From Embleya scabrispora (GTDB lineage: Bacteria > Actinomycetota > Actinomycetes > Streptomycetales > Streptomycetaceae), in contig NZ_MWQN01000004.1 in the NCBI RefSeq assembly GCF_002024165.1, positions 248,001 through 312,000 of the forward strand: 64,000 nucleotides of DNA, read 5' to 3'. Below are positions 33,873 through 41,873 of this stretch, in pieces. A program made the translations under genes and the position numbers. Position 1 is the stretch's first letter. Each line of letters opens with the position of its first letter. The notes under the pieces are model-generated. The model was not told the origin of the DNA, searched no databases, and saw only the letters and a list, made by a program, of their open reading frames with translations.

Positions 33873-34859
33873 ATGCGCGACGAGGAACTCCCCACACACC
33901 TGGCCCGCCTCGGTTTGGGGGATCGGGAGACCCTGCTGTACCTGGGCCTGCTGCGCACCGGACCCCTCGCGCCGGCGGAGGCGGCCGCACGCCTGGGCCT
34001 CGATCTCGACGAAGCGGACGAGTGCGTGAACCACCTCGTGGACCTGGGCCTGGTCTCCGCCGGCGGACCCGACCCGGCGGCCGTCACCCCGATCGAGCCG
34101 AGCATCGGCATCGAACGCCTCGCGCACACGCGCTCCGCGGAACTGCGCGAAGCCCAACTGGCGGCGATCGACGCCTACCGGCGATATCGTCGCTCCGTCC
34201 ACCCCCACGCCGCCATGGACGAACTGGTCGAAGTACTCACCGGATCGCGGGTCGAAGAGCGCATCCACCAGGCCGAGGGCGCCGCGAGATCCGAGGTGCT
34301 GCGCTTCGACTCGCCGCCGTACCACACGGGAGGGGTCCCCAACGAGACGGAGGAGCACAACCTCGCCCACGGCGTCGAGTACCGCATCGTCTACTCGAAG
34401 TCCGCCGTGCAGAACAATCGTTACTACGCGTGCAACATCCAGCCGTGCATCGCCGCCGGCGAACAGGCCCGCGTACTGCCCACCGTCCCCGTGAAACTGA
34501 CCATCTTCGACCGCCGCCAGGCCCTGGTGTCGATGTCGTTCGTCGAGGCCGACATCAACGACTCGATCCTCATCGTTCGCCCGTCGAGCCTGCTGTCGGC
34601 CCTGATCGGCCTGTTCGAATCCTCGTGGCGCTCGGCGTTCCCGCTACACCTGGGCGGCCGCGTCCCGACGACGCTGCGCCCCCTACACCGCCGCATCCTG
34701 GAACTGCTCGCCGGCGGCCTGACCGACGAGAACATCGCCGAACTGCTCGGCATCAGCCGCCGCACCCTGTCGCGCAACCTCGAACAACTCAACGCCGGCG
34801 CCGGCGCCACCACCCGCTTCCAACTCGCCCTGTACGCAACCCGAAAGGGCTGGATCTGA
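33873..34859 (+). CDS. TrmB-like/LuxR-type transcriptional regulator
   Basis: A 328-residue regulator. The N-terminal winged helix (LGLGDRETLLYLGLLRTGP, then EAAARLGLDLDEADECVNHL) resembles TrmB-type DNA-binding domains. The middle resembles a PLD-like sensing domain (RSEVLRFDSPPYH and LVSMSFVEADINDSILIV). The C-terminal LuxR-type helix-turn-helix reads RILELLAGGLTDENIAELLGIS. Such two-HTH proteins are common in streptomycetes and often sit beside exported hydrolases. GAAGGGGA precedes the ATG. It is probably the regulator of the divergent subtilase or of the whole minus-strand secreted set. Confidence 0.88.
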   Translation: MRDEELPTHLARLGLGDRETLLYLGLLRTGPLAPAEAAARLGLDLDEADECVNHLVDLGLVSAGGPDPAAVTPIEPSIGIERLAHTRSAELREAQLAAIDAYRRYRRSVHPHAAMDELVEVLTGSRVEERIHQAEGAARSEVLRFDSPPYHTGGVPNETEEHNLAHGVEYRIVYSKSAVQNNRYYACNIQPCIAAGEQARVLPTVPVKLTIFDRRQALVSMSFVEADINDSILIVRPSSLLSALIGLFESSWRSAFPLHLGGRVPTTLRPLHRRILELLAGGLTDENIAELLGISRRTLSRNLEQLNAGAGATTRFQLALYATRKGWI

Positions 34860-35298
34860 CAGCCGCCATCCACCGCATCGGGCGCGACGGCGGGGTACCG
34901 GGCCTGGTGGCCACGCTCGATCTCCTCCCCCGACCGTGAGCGCCTGGCAACGCGCCGGGCGGGCGGCACACACCGAACGGCGTTCCGGTGTCGGTGTCGA
35001 CGCGTCCAACTCCGTCCGGTGGGCCTGGAGGCCTGGCGGCTGCGCGCCAAGGTCGCTCCCGAAGGCGAAAGCCTGCGCCCGTGGCTCTTCGGGGTCGCCG
35101 TCAACGTTCTGCGCAACAGCGCCCGCGCGGCCCGCCGCTATCAGGTGGCCCCGGCCCGGGTCCCGGCCTGCGAGCCCGTCCCCGGGCAGCGTGTACCGCA
35201 TCGAGTGTCCCGAAGTTGTCGGGCCACCTCCCGGGCGGGGTGCGCGCTCGGCGCTCGACCGCCCGACGGCAACGGGCGCGACCACTACCGTGCTCCAC
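34860..35298. other. Stretch holding a sigma-factor fragment
   Basis: No intact gene. Apart from the sigma-70 fragment annotated separately, the sequence shows no protein-like frame. Confidence 0.4.
35019..35190 (+). pseudogene. Fragment of an ECF sigma factor (region 2)
   Basis: About 57 codons give LEAWRLRAKVAPEGESLRPW followed by LFGVAVNVLRNSARAARRY. This is the sigma-70 region 2 phrase found in ECF sigma factors of actinomycetes (normally preceded by VFLEAWR and followed by a linker and region 4). There is no helix before it, no region 4 after it, and the frame runs out into unrelated sequence. It is a decayed gene. Confidence 0.6.
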
Positions 35299-35727
35299 AT
35301 GGACTTGCAGACGAGCATGACGGGCCTGACCGACGAGGCCCGACAGCAGGTGCGCGACCGCGTATGGGTGCTGACCTCCCACGACCACGCCCTCGCCCTC
35401 CAGGTGGAAGCCGGCCTGCGCGAGGCGGTCGGCTCACCGGAGACCCATCAGGACCTGCCGGCCATCAACCGGCTCGAACGGCTACGGGAAACCCTCGCCG
35501 TCCTGGCGATCTCCCTCGCCCGCACCCACGGACACCTGGCGTGGTTCCTCTCCGGCGCCCTCACCGTCCTCGAACCCGTCCTGCGCTGGCGCGCCCTGCC
35601 CGCCGAGCGCCGTGAATCCTTCGGCACCGTCGTCCCCGACCCCGGGCAGTACACCCAAGCCGAGAACGCCGTCCGCCACCTCCAGGACACCATGGCCCAA
35701 ATCACCGCCACGCCACCGCAGCAGTGA
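35299..35727 (+). CDS. Small conserved-looking hypothetical protein
   Basis: A 142-residue, largely helical acidic protein without signal peptide or membrane segment. It opens MDLQTSMTGLTDEARQQV and contains INRLERLRETLAVLAISLA and a Trp-rich stretch (LAWFLSGALTVLEPVLRWRA). I do not recognise it. A second ATG six codons in is an alternative start. It ends convergent to the CrtI-like oxidoreductase gene. Confidence 0.55.
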   Translation: MDLQTSMTGLTDEARQQVRDRVWVLTSHDHALALQVEAGLREAVGSPETHQDLPAINRLERLRETLAVLAISLARTHGHLAWFLSGALTVLEPVLRWRALPAERRESFGTVVPDPGQYTQAENAVRHLQDTMAQITATPPQQ

Positions 35728-35806
35728 CCCGAGTCCGAGTCTTCCCGGGCCATCATCCGCCGAAGAAGTGGAGGAGGTGCCATACCCGAGCCGTCGGCCG
35801 GACACC

Positions 35807-37267
35807 TCACCGCGCCCCTCGGTCACACGGCCCCAGGCGCGGGGCGGTGCTCACGTCGAACTCCCTGTGCAGGGCGGCCCGGGCTGCGAAGTACCCGCAC
35901 ATGCCGTGCACGCCGGGGCCCGGGGGTGTCGACGCCGAGCACAGGTACACGCCGGGCAGGGGCGTACGGTACGGATTCCAGGCCGCCACCGGCCGGAAGA
36001 CGGACTGGGTGAGCGTGACGGCTCCCGCGCCGATGTCGCCGCCGGGATAGTTCGGGTTGTACGTCTCGTATGCGGCCGCCGACACACCGCGCGAGGCGAT
36101 CACCGTGTCGGTGAAGCCGGGGGCATACCGTTCGATGCGCCGGGTGATCAGCGGCACCGGATCCCGGGTGTCGCCGTTGGGCACATGGGCGTAGGCCCAC
36201 ACCGGGCGGCGGCCGCCGACGGCGCGGCCGGGGTCGGTCACGGCGGGGTCGACCAGGAGTACGAACGGTTCTTCGCCGGCTTCGCCCCGGACCGCCGCGT
36301 TCTCCGTCGCGATTGTCGCCGGGCGGGTACCTCCCAGGTGCACGGTCCCGGCCCGGCCCACCTCCGGGGCGGCCCACGGGATGGGCCCACCGACCAGGAA
36401 ATCGGCCTTCGCCGCGCCGGGACCGTAGCGGTAGCGGTCCAACGCGCGACGGTAGCGCGGCGGCAGCCGGTCGCCGGCCAGCGCGGCCAGGCCGCGCGGT
36501 GTGGTGTCCAGCATGATCACCCGGGCGTCGAGTTCCGCGAGGTCGGTGATCCGGCGGTCGGTGTGCACCGTACCGCCGTGCGCTCGCAGGTCGTCGGCCA
36601 GGGCATCGGCGATGCGAACGCTGCCGCCTTGCGGCAGCGGCCAGCCGGTCGCGTGGGCCAGGTGCCCGAGCAGCAGTGCGATGGCGCCTGCGGGCGCGCT
36701 GGGCAGTCGGCCCATCGCGTGCGCCGCGACTCCGGTGAGCAGTGCCCGGCCGGCCTCGGTACGCAACCCGTTGGTCCGCAGGAGGTGTCCGAGCACGCGC
36801 GGGCCCAGCAGCAGCGGGGCGGCGAAGTCGGGCGGCAGGGACCGCTGGCTGGACAACAGGAAGTCGGTCACGCCCGTACTGTGCCGCATCAGCGGCGCCA
36901 TCAGCCGTCGCCAGCGGCGGCCGTCCGGGCCGAGACCCTCGCAGGTCTCGGTGAGGTCGTGGTGGGCCAACGCGGCGGCGCCGCCGTCCAGGGGATGCGC
37001 GTAGGCGATCGGCGCCCGCAGCAGCGTCACGCCGCGCGCCGCGAGGTCGAACTCCCGGAAGAACGCGGACGCGGCGGCCATGGGGTGCACTGCCGCGCAG
37101 ACGTCGTGCCGGACCTCGGCGTCGAAGAGCGCCTGGGCGCGAAGGCCGCCGCCGATGGTGGCGGCCTGTTCGTGGACGTGCACGGTCAGCCCGGCGCGCG
37201 CCATGGTGACCGCGGCGGCCAGGCCGTTCGGGCCGCTGCCCACGACGGCGACGTCGACGCGCGTCAT
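35807..37267 (-). CDS. CrtI/phytoene-desaturase-like FAD oxidoreductase of the linaridin-type operon
   Basis: A 486-residue flavoprotein. The dinucleotide motif is VAVVGSGPNGLAAAVTMARAG, continuing through HEQAATIGGGLRA, as in CrtI, PDH-type desaturases and isomerases. The C-terminal FAD motif reads NPYRTPLPGVYLCSASTPPG with GMCGYFAARA. No carotenoid gene is nearby. It is the last gene of the precursor-methyltransferase-exporter operon and its ATG overlaps the exporter's stop (ATGA), so it is a tailoring enzyme candidate: reduction of dehydroamino acids or another redox step on the peptide. From memory, CrtI-like genes do occur in some linaridin clusters. Confidence 0.88.
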   Translation of the reverse strand: MTRVDVAVVGSGPNGLAAAVTMARAGLTVHVHEQAATIGGGLRAQALFDAEVRHDVCAAVHPMAAASAFFREFDLAARGVTLLRAPIAYAHPLDGGAAALAHHDLTETCEGLGPDGRRWRRLMAPLMRHSTGVTDFLLSSQRSLPPDFAAPLLLGPRVLGHLLRTNGLRTEAGRALLTGVAAHAMGRLPSAPAGAIALLLGHLAHATGWPLPQGGSVRIADALADDLRAHGGTVHTDRRITDLAELDARVIMLDTTPRGLAALAGDRLPPRYRRALDRYRYGPGAAKADFLVGGPIPWAAPEVGRAGTVHLGGTRPATIATENAAVRGEAGEEPFVLLVDPAVTDPGRAVGGRRPVWAYAHVPNGDTRDPVPLITRRIERYAPGFTDTVIASRGVSAAAYETYNPNYPGGDIGAGAVTLTQSVFRPVAAWNPYRTPLPGVYLCSASTPPGPGVHGMCGYFAARAALHREFDVSTAPRLGPCDRGAR

Positions 37268-38997
37268 GCCGGCGCTTCCTCGGTGGCGAACTGCAGGCCG
37301 GCAAGCCGCCGATACACCTCGTCCGACTCCACGAGTTCCCGGTGGGTACCGATCGCTCGCACGCGTCCCTCCTCCATGACGATGATGCGGTCGGCTTGCA
37401 CGATGGTGGACAGTCGATGGGCGATGGCCAGCACCGCGCACTCGCGAGCGGCTTCCGCCATCGCGTCGCGCAGCGCGGCCTCGGTCTCGCTGTCCAGGTG
37501 TGCGGTGACCTCGTCCAACAGAATCACCGCCGGCCTCTGCAACAACGTGCGGGCGATCGCGAGCCGCTGCCGCTGGCCGCCGGACAAGCCTGCGCCGCGC
37601 TCCCCGAGTTCGGTGTCGAGCCCGTCGGGCAGGGCGGCGACGAAGCCCGCCAGGCTGGCGAGCCGCAGCGCACGGGCGATCTCGGCCGGGTCGGCCTCGG
37701 GATTCGCATAGGTCAGATTCTCCCGGATCGTACCGCGCAGCAATGGCGTGTCCTGCTCGACGTAGCCCACCAACGACCGCAGTTCGGCGAGCCCGAGGCC
37801 GGCGACGTCACGGCCCGCGACCCGGATCGTGCCGGAATCCGGCCGGTGGAAACGCTCGATGAGCTGGAACATCGTCGTCTTCCCGGCGCCGGAGGCACCG
37901 ACGATCGCGGTCAGGCCGCGACACGGCAGGGTGAAGGAGACGCCCCGCAACACCGGGGCGTGCTCGCGATACGCGAATCCGACATTCTCGAAGCGGATCG
38001 CGGACGTCCACTGCGCGACGGGCTCGCACTCCCGCCCCTTCCCGGGTTCCGCGTGCACGTCCTCCTCCTGCGGAATCGCTCCCAGCTCCGCCACGCGCTG
38101 AACCGCGGCACGGCCCTGCTGGATCTGGCCGATCGACATGAACAGCACCACCAGCGGCGTCACCAGGTAGAACAGGTACATCACGAACGACGTGAGCTCG
38201 GCGGCCGACAGCGACCCCGTGGCGACGCGGGCCATGCCCCAGCAGACGACGACGGCGAGCGAGAGTTGGGTACCGACGTTGATCGCCGGAGTCAGGAGCG
38301 AACCGAACCCGGTGACCCGGATTCCGCTGCGCCGCGCCCGCGCCGCCAAAAGTGTCAGTTCCTCGGTCTCGCGCTCCTCCGCGCGCGACGCCTTGACCGT
38401 GGTGAGCGCGCCGAGCACCCGTTGCAGACCCGAACCGAACGCGCCGATGTCCTCCCGGTTCCGCAGGGCGGCGATGCGCACCCGACGGGCCAGCAGCAGC
38501 GCACAGCCACTGGCCAGGCCGAGGCAGCCGACCGCGGCAAGCAGCAGTCTCCAGTCGAGCCTGGCCATCAGCACGATCCCACCGCCCAGCATGAAGACGG
38601 AGGTCACCATCTGCGCCATCGCCTGAGCAATCGTCAGGCAGGCGATGGAGGTGTCGGACACGGTCCGCGCGAAGACGTCTCCGTGCTCCAGGCGCGAGAA
38701 GTGCGGGATCCGGCTGCGGAGCAGGCGGGCGCCGAGAACGCGCCGGACGTCGAAGACGATGTTCTCGCCGGCCCGGCCGATCGTATAGGCGTGTCCCGCG
38801 CTCAGCCCCGCGTCCACGAGGAAGAACAGCGCGATGAACGCGATGGGCCGCGCGATCGACTCGTCCAAAGACACGGCCCGGATCAGCCGACCCAGCATCC
38901 AGGGCTGAGCGAGCTTGGCCGCCGCACCGGCCAGGCCCAGGACCAGACCGCAGATCAGCAGGATTCGATGGCGGCGGACGATTTCTCGCAGGTTCAT
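37264..38997 (-). CDS. ABC exporter, fused permease and ATPase (linaridin LinT-like)
   Basis: A 577-residue half-transporter. Six N-terminal membrane helices (residues ~10-300; for example ILLICGLVLGLAGAAAKLA) precede an ATPase with Walker A GASGAGKTT, Q-loop VEQDTPLLRG, signature LSGGQRQRLA, Walker B VILLDE and switch IAHRLST. No N-terminal C39 peptidase domain is present, so leader removal must be done elsewhere. It probably works as a homodimer exporting the modified peptide. ATGA overlaps on both sides tie it to the methyltransferase and the CrtI-like enzyme. Confidence 0.93.
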   Translation of the reverse strand: MNLREIVRRHRILLICGLVLGLAGAAAKLAQPWMLGRLIRAVSLDESIARPIAFIALFFLVDAGLSAGHAYTIGRAGENIVFDVRRVLGARLLRSRIPHFSRLEHGDVFARTVSDTSIACLTIAQAMAQMVTSVFMLGGGIVLMARLDWRLLLAAVGCLGLASGCALLLARRVRIAALRNREDIGAFGSGLQRVLGALTTVKASRAEERETEELTLLAARARRSGIRVTGFGSLLTPAINVGTQLSLAVVVCWGMARVATGSLSAAELTSFVMYLFYLVTPLVVLFMSIGQIQQGRAAVQRVAELGAIPQEEDVHAEPGKGRECEPVAQWTSAIRFENVGFAYREHAPVLRGVSFTLPCRGLTAIVGASGAGKTTMFQLIERFHRPDSGTIRVAGRDVAGLGLAELRSLVGYVEQDTPLLRGTIRENLTYANPEADPAEIARALRLASLAGFVAALPDGLDTELGERGAGLSGGQRQRLAIARTLLQRPAVILLDEVTAHLDSETEAALRDAMAEAARECAVLAIAHRLSTIVQADRIIVMEEGRVRAIGTHRELVESDEVYRRLAGLQFATEEAPA

Positions 38998-39749
38998 GCG
39001 GGCTTGGTGTAGGACGCGACGAACAGGCCGGCGTCGAGTGTGTAATCGGCCCGCTGCCAGTTGCCGTAGTGGCCCTCGGGCCGCAGTCCGCAGTCCCGGG
39101 CATAGCCGTCGACCTCGTCGGGCGTGAGCAGCCGCGCGGTCTCGGTCCCGATCCGGTGCGTGCCGTCGCTCTCGAACAACACGGTGGAGACCTGCCAGAT
39201 CCGGTCGTCGGCCAGGAGAGTGGCGTGCAGTTGAAGGCCGGTGTCGCGCTCCGGGTACGGCACGAACAAGGTGGTGCGGACCAGCCCCTGATGCAGGTTC
39301 ACGATGCCGGGTTGGTTGTGCGTCTCGACCAGCAATCTGCCGCCGGGCCGCAGGTGTTCGGCCGCGCGGGCGACGGCGTCCCGCTGCCCCTCGGGGTCGA
39401 GGATCAGGGAGAGCGTGGAGCAGACGCAGTAGACGAGGCCGTACCGTCGGTCGCCGCGGTAGGTCCGGATATCGCCGAGTTCGGCGATCACCTCGCCCTC
39501 GTCGGCCTTCTCTTCGAGAGCTGCCAACATCTCCGGCGAGGAGTCCACGCCGACGACCGGGCCGACACGGTGGGACAGCGGCAGCGCGATACGGCCGGTC
39601 CCGACCCCGAACTCCAGCGTGCCCCGGGCCGGGTCCGGGTGGAATCGTGCCAGGGCGTCGACGGTGGCGCGGGTGGCGGCGGCGCTCGGGAAGACGCGGT
39701 CGTACCAGCCGCGGAACTGCCCTCCGTAGCCGATGTCTTCGATCGTCAT
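38994..39749 (-). CDS. SAM-dependent methyltransferase of the linaridin-type operon
   Basis: A 251-residue class I methyltransferase. Motif I is TLEFGVGTGRIALPL, the acidic end of strand 2 is VVGVDSSPEML, and motif IV is RYGLVYCVCSTLSLI. Size and position match CypM-type enzymes, which dimethylate the N-terminal alpha-amino group of linaridins. The predicted core here would start with Ala, as in cypemycin, which fits. The start was set by GGAGA five bases before an ATG eleven codons inside the longest frame. The stop overlaps the exporter start (ATGA). Confidence 0.85.
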   Translation of the reverse strand: MTIEDIGYGGQFRGWYDRVFPSAAATRATVDALARFHPDPARGTLEFGVGTGRIALPLSHRVGPVVGVDSSPEMLAALEEKADEGEVIAELGDIRTYRGDRRYGLVYCVCSTLSLILDPEGQRDAVARAAEHLRPGGRLLVETHNQPGIVNLHQGLVRTTLFVPYPERDTGLQLHATLLADDRIWQVSTVLFESDGTHRIGTETARLLTPDEVDGYARDCGLRPEGHYGNWQRADYTLDAGLFVASYTKPA

Positions 39750-39831
39750 GGGTTCTCCGTTTCCGTGGAAGGAGCTCGGCATGAGACGCCGCCGCGCCCG
39801 CGTCGATCCGCAGCCGACGCGTCCGAGCGGC

Positions 39832-40713
39832 TCACGGAGCGAGGGCGAGGCAGGGAGCGAGCCGGGTCGCGGCGGTCGATTCGCGGCGGCGCTGGGACAG
39901 CACGTAGTGGATCGCCGGATGCGTGGCGCCGAACGCGAGAACGAAGCGGTTGAGTCCCATGAACTCGCCGATGCCGACGTGGAACACCAACATCGTGGCG
40001 AGGTAGGCGCGAGCCGCGGGTTTGGGGAGCACGTAGATGAGGGGGAAGCCGCATTCGATGACGATGGTGCCCCAGGACAGTGCCGTGGAGATGACCGGGT
40101 AGCGGGTGATCAGGCGATGCGCGCGCGGATCACCGTAACTCTTCGTCCGCATCACCCCGGCAACGGCGTCACCCTTGAGCCAGACCGGGGAGACGGCTTT
40201 CACCACCCCGGAGGCGACGTAGGAGAGCGAGGTCTCCAGTGCCAGTGTCCGCATCGCCAGATCGTCGGCCTGTTCGAGGTCTCGGATCAGCCCGGTGGAG
40301 GCCATCGTGACGTTGATGACCTGCTGCAACTGGTCGGCGCCGTCGCGCCCGAACGGAATGAAGGCGGATTGCGCGCTCTGTAGGACGGCCAGCGTCAGGC
40401 CGCCGGCGATCCGCAGCGGCCGGTTTCCGGGCCACAGGAAGGTGGCCGCCGACACGGCGGCCTGCGTGCCGTAGAGCGTGTAGGGGAACGCCCTCGACGC
40501 CAGCGCGCGATTCACGCGGGGGAATCTCTGCGCGAGTCTCGGATGGAAGCTCTCGACCTGGCTTCCCAGCAGATCGCCCTTCACGAATCGTTTGTGTTGG
40601 CTGAGCGTCTCCAACGCCGCCACGAACGTGCCGGCGGAGGCGAGGCGGCGCACCGCGATGGACGGACGCGACGGGGCCAGGGACGAGGCCGCCCGGGTCA
40701 GGCGACGGAACAC
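39832..40713 (-). CDS. HTTM/LinL-like membrane protein, first gene after the precursor
   Basis: A 293-residue membrane protein with about four to six hydrophobic helices (RIAGGLTLAVLQSAQSAFIPF, ISTALSWGTIVIECGFPLIYV, LATMLVFHVGIGEFMG). The phrase FGRDGADQLQQVINV and the His in FHVGIGEF recall HTTM/vitamin K carboxylase-like transmembrane proteins. Linaridin clusters contain membrane proteins of unknown catalytic type (LinL, LinH) needed for Thr dehydration; this is the best candidate for that role here. GTG start with AAGGAG upstream. A strong hairpin separates it from the precursor. Confidence 0.75.
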   Translation of the reverse strand: MFRRLTRAASSLAPSRPSIAVRRLASAGTFVAALETLSQHKRFVKGDLLGSQVESFHPRLAQRFPRVNRALASRAFPYTLYGTQAAVSAATFLWPGNRPLRIAGGLTLAVLQSAQSAFIPFGRDGADQLQQVINVTMASTGLIRDLEQADDLAMRTLALETSLSYVASGVVKAVSPVWLKGDAVAGVMRTKSYGDPRAHRLITRYPVISTALSWGTIVIECGFPLIYVLPKPAARAYLATMLVFHVGIGEFMGLNRFVLAFGATHPAIHYVLSQRRRESTAATRLAPCLALAP

Positions 40714-40739
40714 GGAGTCTCCTTCCGGTGAGGGTGGGG

Positions 40740-40770
40740 GCCGGGGACAGGAAGGGCACCTGTCCCCGGC
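40740..40770 (-). terminator. Hairpin between precursor and downstream genes
   Basis: GCCGGGGACAGG and CCTGTCCCCGGC form a perfect 12-bp stem with a 7-base loop, lying after the precursor gene and 27 bases before the next start. In RiPP operons a leaky terminator at this place gives excess precursor message over enzyme message. Confidence 0.8.
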
Positions 40771-40956
40771 TGTGACGGTGTCGGGCGGCGCGGGGCGGTT
40801 CGCCGTACGCCGAACATCGCGCGGCGCGCACGAGCAGCGCGCCGCCGTTGGGAACGTCGGCGGCCCCGGCGCCTGCGAGGCACGGCCGGTACGGTCACCG
40901 GCCGCCGGTGGTCCCGGCCGGGTCCCCGCCCGCGACACCGGGTTCGGCGCCGACCG

Positions 40957-41154
40957 TCAGTGAGCGTTTCGGTTGACGTAGTTGGCGATGTTCTGCGCCA
41001 GCATGTCCGTTGCGACCGCGAAGACGGCCGTGATGAGCGGGGTGGCCATCACGGGGTCGGCGGGGCTGTCCAGGCGGGCGGCGTCGATTCCCGAGAGCAT
41101 CCCCGGGGAGACATCGGTCAGGGATGCGTTGGCGAATTGGGCTACTGGCGACAT
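40957..41154 (-). CDS. Linaridin-like RiPP precursor peptide (65 residues)
   Basis: A short ORF with a fine ribosome site (AAAGGGAAC before ATG). The leader-like half includes AQFANASLTDVSPGML; then comes DSPADPVMATP, containing P-x-x-x-T-P (PVMATP), the motif that spans the cleavage site in linaridins. CypA of cypemycin has PAMATP there and a related FAN..L phrase in the leader (from memory). Cleavage after Met36 would free a 29-residue core beginning ATPLITAVFAVATD and ending NYVNRNAH. It has three Thr, no Ser and no Cys, so no AviCys ring is possible. Surrounding genes fit a precursor role. Confidence 0.82.
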   Translation of the reverse strand: MSPVAQFANASLTDVSPGMLSGIDAARLDSPADPVMATPLITAVFAVATDMLAQNIANYVNRNAH

Positions 41155-41306
41155 GTGTTCCCTTTCATAGTGATCCTTCGGTGGATCTCCGACGGTGCGG
41201 TGACTGCTCCCCAGCGGGGCACGAGGCCCGTCTCGGCTGGGGGTCCCGCTCTCACGTGCGGGTGTGGGTGATTCGGCGTGAGGGCGAGGCTCCCGGCCGA
41301 CGCGGT

Positions 41307-41873
41307 CTACCGCGCGGCTGCGGCTGCCGACGAATCGGGGCGCAGCGGGATGTGCCGAGAGGCGAACAAGGGTTCCACCGCGTACGGTTGCCCGCGTTCG
41401 GGGTGACCCCGCAGCAGCATGAACTGCGTGTGGTCGGCGCCCGGGTCGTGCGGGATCCGGGTGGTCAGGTAGTCCCGAAGGATCAGGTAGCCGGGGCTGG
41501 AGGTGATCCGGACCATGTCGGCGCACGAATCGTTGGACACCTTGATGATGACCTGGAGCGTGTCGAGGAGGACCTTGGGGGCGCGGTTGCCCGCGTTCCA
41601 GGCCAGGGCATACCACGGCCGGTCCGGGGTCACCTCGATTTCCTTCCAGGGAGCCGCCGTGCCCGCGGTGATGTCCCGGTAGAGCAGGTGTGCGTCGTCC
41701 ACGCCGGGATTGGGGCCGAAGAACCGCCAGTTGGGCGCCGGAAGGAGGCGAAAGGGGCCTCTTGCCAGAAGACGGTCGAATCGCTGGTCGGGAAGCTGGC
41801 CGGCGACGGTGCTGACCAGCCATGCCGCGAGCCCGGTGGATACCGCCGAGTAGACGACGCGTTGCCCGTTCAT
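41307..41873 (-). CDS. HTTM-associated/LinH-type protein of the linaridin-like operon
   Basis: A 188-residue protein. One N-terminal helix (VVYSAVSTGLAAWLVSTVAG) is followed by a soluble part with RLLPAPNWRFFGPNPGVDD and AHLLYRD. Phrases of this kind occur in the soluble tails of HTTM/DUF5819-like actinomycete proteins. It has no known catalytic motif. Its ATG overlaps the hydrolase stop (ATGA), and it lies directly upstream of the precursor. In linaridin clusters two membrane proteins are thought to act together in dehydration and epimerisation; this may be part of such a complex. Confidence 0.7.
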   Translation of the reverse strand: MNGQRVVYSAVSTGLAAWLVSTVAGQLPDQRFDRLLARGPFRLLPAPNWRFFGPNPGVDDAHLLYRDITAGTAAPWKEIEVTPDRPWYALAWNAGNRAPKVLLDTLQVIIKVSNDSCADMVRITSSPGYLILRDYLTTRIPHDPGADHTQFMLLRGHPERGQPYAVEPLFASRHIPLRPDSSAAAAAR

